From Reinekea sp. G2M2-21 (lineage in GTDB: Bacteria; Pseudomonadota; Gammaproteobacteria; Pseudomonadales; Natronospirillaceae): DNA of 64,000 bases. The stretch's first letter is position 1, and every line of letters begins with the position of its first letter. Below are positions 51,764 through 58,476 of the stretch, in pieces. The notes beneath the pieces are model-generated. The model was not told where the DNA came from. It did not search any database and saw only the letters and a list, made by a program, of their open reading frames with translations. The DNA lies in NCBI RefSeq assembly GCF_015687175.1, contig NZ_JADPQG010000003.1:62001-126000 (forward strand), in the 5' to 3' direction. The translations under genes and the position numbers were made by a program.

Positions 51764-51863
51764 GACGTTCTTCAAACTCGTCTCGAACACCGTCTAGAGT
51801 ATGTCCATAATGTCCCACAACGTTTGAAAAACAATTATTTGACATTAGTTCTGGAGCTTATTT

Positions 51864-52298
51864 ATGAAAAACCTAACTCGCATTGCGTTAACACTGGCCT
51901 TTATGACTGGCTTTGTCTGGGCAGAAACCATTACCGTTTATAAATCCCCCACCTGCGGTTGCTGTTCTGAATGGGTGAAAATCATGGAAGCCGCTGGCCA
52001 TGAAGTGCATATCAAACACCCTGTAAGCTTACAGCGCACCAAAGATAAGCTCGGCGTGCCGAACCAATTGGGCTCTTGCCATACATCTGTCATCAATGAC
52101 TACGTATTTGAAGGCCATATCCCAGAGCAGGATGTTATGGCGTTTTTGGCGAACCCTCCAGAAGGCGCTCGTGGTTTGGCCGTTCCCGGCATGCCAGCTA
52201 ACTCACCGGGTATGGCGGCCGAAGGTGTTGAATACAGTGGCTTCAATGTCATTGGGTTCGATGACCAGAATAAATTGTTCCTGTATAAGAAATACTGA
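51864..52298 (+). CDS. DUF411 metal-binding protein
   Basis: This 144-residue periplasmic protein has signal MKNLTRIALTLAFMTGFVWA followed by ETITVYKSPTCGCCSEWVKIMEAAGH, the DUF411 metal site CxCC near residues 30-33, then a second CHT motif (GSCHTSVI) and GLAVPGMPANSPGM near 111-124. DUF411 proteins are linked to copper and silver resistance. It overlaps the cytochrome gene by one base (TGATG). Confidence 0.92.
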   Translation: MKNLTRIALTLAFMTGFVWAETITVYKSPTCGCCSEWVKIMEAAGHEVHIKHPVSLQRTKDKLGVPNQLGSCHTSVINDYVFEGHIPEQDVMAFLANPPEGARGLAVPGMPANSPGMAAEGVEYSGFNVIGFDDQNKLFLYKKY

Positions 52299-52870
52299 TG
52301 AAGGGCCTGTTAGTATTGCTTGCTGTGCTCCTCATGACAGGGGCACAAGCTGAAGAAACAGCATTGGAAGCGGGACAAAGGCTGTACTTCGAATCTGGCG
52401 GTTATGGTTGTGCGGTTTGCCACGGTTTGGGCGCGGAAGGAGGTGGCCAGGCCGGTGGCTACATTCGCGGCGCCAGCTTGGTACGTCTGAACGAGAGTTT
52501 GGCCGAAAATGACCCCATGAAGCCACTGGCCACGGTATTGTCGGAAACGGATCGACAAATGTTGATTGATTACCTGACAGACCTGGCCGCGATTCCACTG
52601 GTACAGTTGACGTTTGAAAACGGTCAGTGGAGCGGCTTGTCCGAGCCACTCAAGGTGAATCAAACTGCTGAAATTGTGCTGTATAACGCGACATTTGAGG
52701 AGCAGGCTATCGATCTGAGTGCATTAGGGCTCGGCCAGATCACTCTGCAACCATTGGCGCGTGACCGCAGACAATGGAAGGCACAATCCGAGCAATTCAC
52801 GCTGCCAGGGGTCGCGCTCGGCGAGATCAAAACCGTACTACCGGGCGCTACTGCCAACACAACGCCCTAA
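52298..52870 (+). CDS. Periplasmic c-type cytochrome with C-terminal beta domain
   Basis: This 190-residue protein has a signal peptide (1-18, ending AQA), a single haem site CAVCHG near residues 37-42, and a probable Met ligand in PMKPLATVL. The second half (about residues 95-185) is beta-rich, with LPGVALGEIKTVLPG at the end, and may be a cupredoxin-like domain without clear copper ligands. It is expressed with the DUF411 gene and may hand electrons in periplasmic copper redox control; inferred. Confidence 0.8.
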   Translation: MKGLLVLLAVLLMTGAQAEETALEAGQRLYFESGGYGCAVCHGLGAEGGGQAGGYIRGASLVRLNESLAENDPMKPLATVLSETDRQMLIDYLTDLAAIPLVQLTFENGQWSGLSEPLKVNQTAEIVLYNATFEEQAIDLSALGLGQITLQPLARDRRQWKAQSEQFTLPGVALGEIKTVLPGATANTTP

Positions 52871-52924
52871 CCGGTCCAGCGCATAGGCAGACTGACCACT
52901 TCGCATTATACTGCACCCCATCCA

Positions 52925-52967
52925 GAGGCTCTTGCCAGGCATTCAACCTGGCAAGAGCCTCCTTTTT
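52925..52967 (+). terminator. Strong rho-independent terminator
   Basis: GAGGCTCTTGCCAGG (52925-52939) and CCTGGCAAGAGCCTC (52947-52961) form a perfect 15-bp stem with a seven-base loop, followed by CTTTTT. It ends the DUF411-cytochrome transcript, so the downstream SlyD-like gene needs its own promoter. Confidence 0.95.
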
Positions 52968-52990
52968 GTTAATTACACGTACAGAGATTT

Positions 52991-53473
52991 ATGATGAACA
53001 TCACCAAAGATACCGTTGTTGAGCTGCACTACGCCATGAGCGAAGGTGAGACGCTGATTGAAAGCAGTCACGAAGGTGACAGCGTTTTTATGTTGCAAGG
53101 CCATAAGAATATGCTCGGCGCAATTGAAGAAGCCATCGAAGGCAAAGCAGCCGGTGATAAAATCGAAGTCACACTGACACCAGAGCAAGCTTACGGTGTC
53201 CGTCAGGAAAACTCGATCCAGCGTATTCCCATTAAACACCTTCAGGGATCCAAAAAATGGCGGCCCGGCATGGTGGCTATGGTTGACTCAAACCAAGGCC
53301 GTAAACAGGTCACCGTGGTCAAAGTTGGTAAATTCAATGCTGACTGCGACATTAACCACCCACTGGCTGGCAAGACACTGAGCTTTGTCATCGATATCGT
53401 GTCTGTGCGCGCGGCGAATGCCGATGAGATCAGCCATGGGCATGTGCATGGCCGCGGTGGCGTTCATCACTGA
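52991..53473 (+). CDS. SlyD-like FKBP peptidyl-prolyl isomerase
   Basis: This 160-residue protein has the SlyD layout: NITKDTVVELHYAMSEGETLIESS (FKBP first half), an IF domain inserted after GAIEEAIEGKAAGDKIEVTLTPEQAYG, and closing FNADCDINHPLAGKTLSFVIDIVSVR. The C-terminus GHVHGRGGVHH is a short version of the His-rich nickel/copper-binding tail. It catalyses prolyl isomerisation and chaperones. It starts at ATG 52991 or 52994. Its place in a copper region fits a metal-linked chaperone. Confidence 0.92.
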   Translation: MMNITKDTVVELHYAMSEGETLIESSHEGDSVFMLQGHKNMLGAIEEAIEGKAAGDKIEVTLTPEQAYGVRQENSIQRIPIKHLQGSKKWRPGMVAMVDSNQGRKQVTVVKVGKFNADCDINHPLAGKTLSFVIDIVSVRAANADEISHGHVHGRGGVHH

Positions 53474-53689
53474 TCGACGCCTTTGAGACGTTAGATGTTA
53501 GACGTCCGCGATCGGTTTATGCTGATGAACGGACGTTGCTTTTTTAGGTATGTAATCAAAACAGCACCAAACTTTTTCCTGCCAGTCAGCTTCTTTTCAG
53601 TGTGAACTTGACCTTAGAGCCCCTCTAAAGCGCATCATTAACCCAAATGATCGATAACGAACACGCACCGAACAATCAGAGGTGAGAAC

Positions 53690-56059
53690 ATGACAACAGC
53701 CAACAACCCCCATGTGGTTTTGCCGGTCACCGGCCTAACTTGTGCATCCTGTGTGACTCGGCTGGAAAAAGCCATGAATAAACACGACGGTGTGGTACGT
53801 GCGAATGTAAATTTAGCCCTCGAAACGCTCGATTTATCCGTCGATGAAGCAACCAATTTGGCCGACATTCCACAGTGGGTATCTGCCGCAGGTTTCGGAC
53901 TGGAAACACAGGAAGTGACGGTCACGGTAGACAACATTACCTGCGCTTCCTGCGTTAATCGCATTGAAAAAGTTCTCGGTAAAATGCCCGGCATTGAACA
54001 GGCATCGGTAAACCTGGCAACATCACAGTTAAAAGTGACCTGGTATGCTGGGTTGACGACACTCAGTCAGATTAAACATCGCTTAGCCGACATCAACTAT
54101 CCGGTAGTGGAGACGGAGAACGAAACACAGACTACAGCCGCGTCAGCAAATACGCTATTAACGCATTCACTGATCGGGCTCGCACTTAGCCTACCCATGG
54201 TCGTCACTATGTTTGCCGGGTTATTTGGCGCGGACTGGATGCTACCATCCTGGGTCCAGTTTATTCTGACGACGCCGGTTCAATTCTGGCTTGGCTATCG
54301 TTTCTATGTTGGCGCCTATCACTCTTTGAAAAACAAATCGGCCAACATGGACGTGCTCGTCGCCATGGGTACCAGTGCGGCGTATTTCTATAGCCTCTAT
54401 CTTTGGCTGGTTTTGGGCAGTTCACACCTTTATTTTGAAGCCGCTGCGGTTGTGGTCAGTTTGGTCATGCTCGGCAAGTGGATGGAAGAACGAGCCAAAA
54501 ACATCACCAGCGACGCCATTCGAAAGTTAATGAACCTTCAGCCTCCCACGGCACAGAAATGGCAAGGCGATGACTTAGTAAAAACCGATGTGAACGACTT
54601 GGTGCTGGGCGATGAATTGCAAATTCAACCTGGCGATACTGTACCGGCAGATGGTGTTATCGTCAGTGGGAGCAGCGCCATTGACGAAGCCATGCTCACC
54701 GGTGAAAGCATTCCGGTTACCAAAACGACCGGCGACACAGTACTGGCGGGTACAAAAAATACCAATGGCAGTATCCGGCTGAAAGTACACAGTTCACCCG
54801 ACCAGTTCCGGTTAAAGCAAATCGTGCAGCTGGTGAATGATGCTCAGATGCAGAAGCCAGATATCCAAAAACTGGTCGACAAAATCTCTTCCGTTTTCGT
54901 CCCGGTTGTTATTGCCATAGCGCTCGTCGCATTCGTTTTACAATGGTGGTTTATCAGCCTTGATGCGGCGTTCGTTGCCAGTGTCTCGGTCTTGGTCATT
55001 GCCTGTCCTTGTGCACTTGGATTGGCCACACCAACAGCCATTATGGCCGCCAGCGGGGTTGGCGCACGACGTGGCGTACTGATCCGCAATATCAATCAAC
55101 TGCAGATTCTGGCTAACGCCAATGCAGTTGTCTTTGATAAAACCGGTACCTTGACTCAGGGCACACCTAAAGTGGCCGCTCTGCAAACTTGGATTGACGA
55201 TGATTCATTACTGCCTTGGGTAAAACAGGTACAACGTCAAAGTCAACATCCATTAGCCAGTGCCATGGTTGAGCACCTTGCGGAGGTCCGGGCAGACGAT
55301 AATGACGCTGAATTTGAAAACCTGTCGGGTCGAGGTGTCGTTTCAAAACGTGGAGACCAGCGTCTACTCATTGGTAATGAGCGACTGTTGACTGAATATG
55401 AGTTGTCCATACCTGATGACTATCACAGCAGTTTGGCCGCCAGCAGCACCGTTTGGGTGGCGTTGAACGATCGACTTGCCGCACGTTTCGACATCACGGA
55501 CCCGATTCGCAATGATGCCAAAGATACCATCCGTTGGTTAAACAAAGCCGGGTTGAATAGTTGGATGTTGTCTGGCGATCATCAGAATGCGGCCGAAGCC
55601 GTTGCTCAGGAATTGGGCATCTCCGACCTGATGGCTAACCTGCTTCCCGAACACAAAGCCCAGGCGATTACCCAATTGAAGAAGAAATCTAACGGCGTCA
55701 TTATGGTCGGTGATGGCATTAACGACGCACCCGCACTCGCCGCCGCAGACGCCAGCATCGCCATGGGCAGCGGTACCGATGTTGCGATGGAGTCTGCGGG
55801 TATTACATTGATGCGTTCAGATATTGGTTTGATTACAGAAGCTATTCAGATTGCCCGTAAAACCCAACGAAAAATTAAACAGAACCTGTTTTGGGCATTC
55901 ATCTACAATTGCGTAGGCATCCCGCTGGCCGCTTTCGGCCTCTTAAGTCCGGTCGTAGCCGGTGCTGCCATGGCATTTTCCAGTGTTAGCGTGGTCACCA
56001 GCTCCATATTATTACTGCGTTGGAATCCAACATCGATAAAGGAAAACTCTCATGATTGA
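53690..56059 (+). CDS. copA: Cu(I)-exporting P-type ATPase
   Basis: This 789-residue P1B-ATPase has two N-terminal HMA domains with CASC motifs near residues 17-20 and 84-87, about eight membrane helices, the CPC metal motif (IACPCALG) near 438-440, the phosphorylation site DKTGT near 482-486, TGES in the actuator region and GDGINDAPALA in the hinge. It pumps Cu(I) or Ag(I) from the cytoplasm. Its end overlaps the start of the chaperone gene by eight bases, so they are translated together. No CueR-type regulator is seen in the window. Confidence 0.97.
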   Translation: MTTANNPHVVLPVTGLTCASCVTRLEKAMNKHDGVVRANVNLALETLDLSVDEATNLADIPQWVSAAGFGLETQEVTVTVDNITCASCVNRIEKVLGKMPGIEQASVNLATSQLKVTWYAGLTTLSQIKHRLADINYPVVETENETQTTAASANTLLTHSLIGLALSLPMVVTMFAGLFGADWMLPSWVQFILTTPVQFWLGYRFYVGAYHSLKNKSANMDVLVAMGTSAAYFYSLYLWLVLGSSHLYFEAAAVVVSLVMLGKWMEERAKNITSDAIRKLMNLQPPTAQKWQGDDLVKTDVNDLVLGDELQIQPGDTVPADGVIVSGSSAIDEAMLTGESIPVTKTTGDTVLAGTKNTNGSIRLKVHSSPDQFRLKQIVQLVNDAQMQKPDIQKLVDKISSVFVPVVIAIALVAFVLQWWFISLDAAFVASVSVLVIACPCALGLATPTAIMAASGVGARRGVLIRNINQLQILANANAVVFDKTGTLTQGTPKVAALQTWIDDDSLLPWVKQVQRQSQHPLASAMVEHLAEVRADDNDAEFENLSGRGVVSKRGDQRLLIGNERLLTEYELSIPDDYHSSLAASSTVWVALNDRLAARFDITDPIRNDAKDTIRWLNKAGLNSWMLSGDHQNAAEAVAQELGISDLMANLLPEHKAQAITQLKKKSNGVIMVGDGINDAPALAAADASIAMGSGTDVAMESAGITLMRSDIGLITEAIQIARKTQRKIKQNLFWAFIYNCVGIPLAAFGLLSPVVAGAAMAFSSVSVVTSSILLLRWNPTSIKENSHD

Positions 56060-56249
56060 ACTGAAAATTGAAGGCGCTACCTGTCAGGGTTGCGTGAACT
56101 CCATTGAAAAAGCCATCCGTCAAGTCAGCGGTGTCGACGAAGTCCACTTCAGTTTGGAGACTAAAATTGCCCAGGTCGAAGGCAGTGCGGATAAACAGGC
56201 GTTGGCCGATGCCGTCGAGGATGCTGGCTTTGACGTGGTAGACGGTTAA
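56052..56249 (+). CDS. copZ: Copper chaperone CopZ-like
   Basis: A 65-residue heavy-metal-associated domain, starting MIELKIEGATCQGCVNSIEK, with CxxC near residues 11-14 and closing AVEDAGFDVVDG. It should carry Cu(I) to CopA. It overlaps copA by eight bases and the next cytochrome gene begins at the following base, so all three form one transcript. Confidence 0.93.
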   Translation: MIELKIEGATCQGCVNSIEKAIRQVSGVDEVHFSLETKIAQVEGSADKQALADAVEDAGFDVVDG

Positions 56250-56756
56250 ATGATACGAACGATTACGTTAACCATCTGCGCCGCGATAACCTTGGTTGCC
56301 TGTTCAGATGACACTGAACAGGCAACCAATAACCAAGGCGCCAAAGCGACGTCGAACATTGATCCGAAAACCGTTTCATTGCTCGCCAACCCGCAAACCG
56401 GTCGCTGGTACAGCCCGGCACAAGTTGACAAGGGGAAACAGAACTTTGCTCAATACTGCGCCGGTTGCCACGGCGTGAAAGCCGAGTCGACACCCAATTG
56501 GAGAACCACTGATGCCACTGGAAACTATCCGCCGCCACCCTTGAATGGAACCGCCCATGCCTGGCACCATCCGCTTGCAGTATTGGATATGGTGATTCGT
56601 GACGGTGGTGCACCACTGGGAGGCGTTATGCCAGCTTGGGGGCAGGTTCTGAACACCGAGCAGCGATTAGAATTAATCGCCAGTTTCCAAAGTTACTGGC
56701 CAGACAAAACCTATGATTTATGGCTGGAACGGGAACTGAGCAGTAGGGAGGAATAA
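56250..56756 (+). CDS. Lipoprotein c-type cytochrome
   Basis: This 168-residue protein has a signal with lipobox LVAC (Cys18), a haem site CAGCHG near residues 71-76 and a Met ligand in LGGVMPAWGQ near 127. It is probably anchored at the periplasmic membrane surface. As part of the copA-copZ transcript it may serve electron transfer connected with copper, or be assembled when copper export supplies cytochrome oxidase; these links are inferred. Confidence 0.87.
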   Translation: MIRTITLTICAAITLVACSDDTEQATNNQGAKATSNIDPKTVSLLANPQTGRWYSPAQVDKGKQNFAQYCAGCHGVKAESTPNWRTTDATGNYPPPPLNGTAHAWHHPLAVLDMVIRDGGAPLGGVMPAWGQVLNTEQRLELIASFQSYWPDKTYDLWLERELSSREE

Positions 56757-56769
56757 AAGCCGATCCAAA

Positions 56770-56805
56770 AAAAGCCATTGTCACGGGACCGTGGCAATGG
56801 CTTTT
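56770..56805. terminator. Bidirectional terminator
   Basis: AAAAGCCATTGTCAC (about 56770-56784) and GTGGCAATGGCTTTT (56791-56805) form a stem with one mismatch, with A-run upstream and T-run downstream. It serves the copper operon (plus) and the PEP-CTERM gene (minus). Confidence 0.88.
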
Positions 56806-56825
56806 CGATGATGCAAAACGAATCT

Positions 56826-57443
56826 TTAAGCGTGTTGTTTACGGCTGGCGCGCAAGCCTAATAAACCGAGTGCCAACAAGCCTAAAGTCGCTGGTTCTGG
56901 TACTGAAGAGACGTAAGTGAAGTCGTCAACGGCGATCCAGTCGTAAGAGCCATCCCAGGACAAGGTCGCATAAGAAATGTCTGCCGCAGAAATACCATAG
57001 AACTCACCGGCATTGCTCGAGCCAGTTGATGGCAAAATGTAAGATTCAATCAAATTGTTGGATGAATCGAATGCCGACAGGTTCCAGGAAGCGAAGCTTT
57101 CTGCCATGCCCCAGGTGAAACCAAAGGCACTGGTACCACCGTCGAAATCAAACGTTAATGACCCAAAACCATTGCCACCGTATGTACCGTTATCCAGATA
57201 AATACCGGATTGATTGTACTGTTGATAGGTGTTGTCTATTCGAAGGTTATTGTCATTGGCTGTGAAGGTCACATCATCAATGGTCAATGAGGTGTATGTA
57301 CCTAAGGTTTGATCTTCAAAATCAATCACATTACCGCCAGACAACGACGCATCACCGCTGGAAGTAATAAAGGATGCACTGGCAAAACCAGACATTGCGA
57401 GGGTGGCGATTGTGCCTGCCAAAATCTTTGTGGTTGCTTTCAT
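56826..57443 (-). CDS. PEP-CTERM-anchored secreted protein
   Basis: This 205-residue protein has a Sec signal (MKATTKILAGTIATLAMSGFASA) and a C-terminal sorting signal VPEPATLGLLALGLLGLRAS followed by RKQ, the PEP-CTERM motif recognised by exosortase. The middle is a beta-rich adhesin-like part with DFEDQTLGTYTSL and FDFDGGTSAFGFTWGM, and aromatic/Gly/Asn-rich composition, as in other PEP-CTERM proteins. ATG 57443 follows GGAG. It is likely exported and linked to exopolysaccharide; an exosortase gene must lie elsewhere. Confidence 0.93.
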   Translation of the reverse strand: MKATTKILAGTIATLAMSGFASASFITSSGDASLSGGNVIDFEDQTLGTYTSLTIDDVTFTANDNNLRIDNTYQQYNQSGIYLDNGTYGGNGFGSLTFDFDGGTSAFGFTWGMAESFASWNLSAFDSSNNLIESYILPSTGSSNAGEFYGISAADISYATLSWDGSYDWIAVDDFTYVSSVPEPATLGLLALGLLGLRASRKQHA

Positions 57444-57737
57444 TGTTATAATCTCCAAGTTTAAGTCCTTTCTGTCCTGCACCGCCGTGTTACTTCATAT
57501 GCAAGAAAAGTAACTAGGTACTTTCCTCTCCCCTAATCCAGCGGCCATCGATACATTGCAAAACACCTGCCTGCTTCATGAATGTTCCTTGAAATCAGAC
57601 ACTTAACATCCAGTAACATTTAAACTTTGCGGACATCGTTAAAGTTTCCGACTCTTTCTCAGGAATCCCCCGATTTACTGTAAAGAAAATCGGCAGTTTT
57701 CAGTGAAAGAGATCACAAAAATTTAACAAACTGTTAC

Positions 57738-57923
57738 TTAAGGGCACCTCTAGAAAGTCCAACTGACTCTGGATTTAAGAACGCGCTTAGGGCAAGGCGG
57801 AAATTTGAAAACCTAGCGGGCTAAGTTAAAAGCTTTCAACACAGCCATAAGCTCGTTCATAATTCCCCAACGGGGCGGGCTAGCACACGCGCAGAGACGG
57901 ACGGACATTTTAGAGGTGCCCTT
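57738..57923. mobile_element. 186-bp IS5-type MITE or IS remnant
   Basis: TTAAGGGCACCTCTA at 57738-57752 is exactly repeated in inverted form (TAGAGGTGCCCTTAA) at 57909-57923. TTAA fits a YTAR target duplication of the IS5 group, leaving GGGCACCTCTA as the terminal repeat. No transposase is coded inside. The interval 57444-58011 has no other supported feature except promoters for flanking genes. Confidence 0.75.
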
Positions 57924-58011
57924 AATGCAGACTTCCTGGTCACAACTGACCTTTAACCATAACAACCGGCTCTTGGTATACTCGTGCACGCAATTCTTAT
58001 GAGGTAAAAGG

Positions 58012-58284
58012 ATGGATTGGAAAATTTTTGCGACGATATTTGTGTCGGTTTTCATCGCTGAATTGGGCGACAAAACTCAGCTTGCGACGATGTTGTTTGC
58101 GGCCGATAAAGCCGTCAGTAAATACACGGTTTTCTTTGCGGCGTCTGCCGCATTGATTGTCGCATCTGCGATAGGTGTTCTGGCTGGTACGTTACTGTCT
58201 GAATACATCAATGAAAAATACCTGCACTACATTGCCGGCGTGGGTTTTATCGCCATTGGCGCGTATACGCTTTATAGCGCTTAA
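58012..58284 (+). CDS. Half-size GDT1/TMEM165-family (UPF0016) protein
   Basis: A 90-residue protein with three hydrophobic helices. FIAELGDKTQLATMLFAA near residues 14-31 is the E-x-G-D-K/R-T/S motif of the GDT1 cation/proton exchanger family. Full-size members have two such motifs; this one has a single copy, so it must work as a dimer, or with a second half-size gene elsewhere. These proteins move Mn2+ or Ca2+. GGTAAAAGG precedes the ATG. Confidence 0.88.
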   Translation: MDWKIFATIFVSVFIAELGDKTQLATMLFAADKAVSKYTVFFAASAALIVASAIGVLAGTLLSEYINEKYLHYIAGVGFIAIGAYTLYSA

Positions 58285-58330
58285 CTAAGGAGTCGCTAGC
58301 CAATGGTTTTATCCTTTGGCTACGCCGATC

Positions 58331-58440
58331 GATTCAAATCACTTCAGTCCGGTCGGATCGACGAATGAGCATGGCGAGGGTTACCGGGCACAGCGAGTCA
58401 TGCTTAAAACGCATGACAATGCTCAGCCATTGATTTGAAT
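58331..58440. repeat. 110-bp hairpin-forming dispersed repeat, copy 2
   Basis: GATTCAAATCACTTCAGTCC at the left and the TGATTTGAAT end form a near-perfect closing stem. GTCATGC/GCATGAC makes an inner hairpin, and GAGC/GCTC pairs between. Copy 1 (49945-50054) shares the first 40 bases with few changes. Confidence 0.7.
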
Positions 58441-58476
58441 TCCCCTTAGAATTCGACTTATGATGAAAATTCCGGG

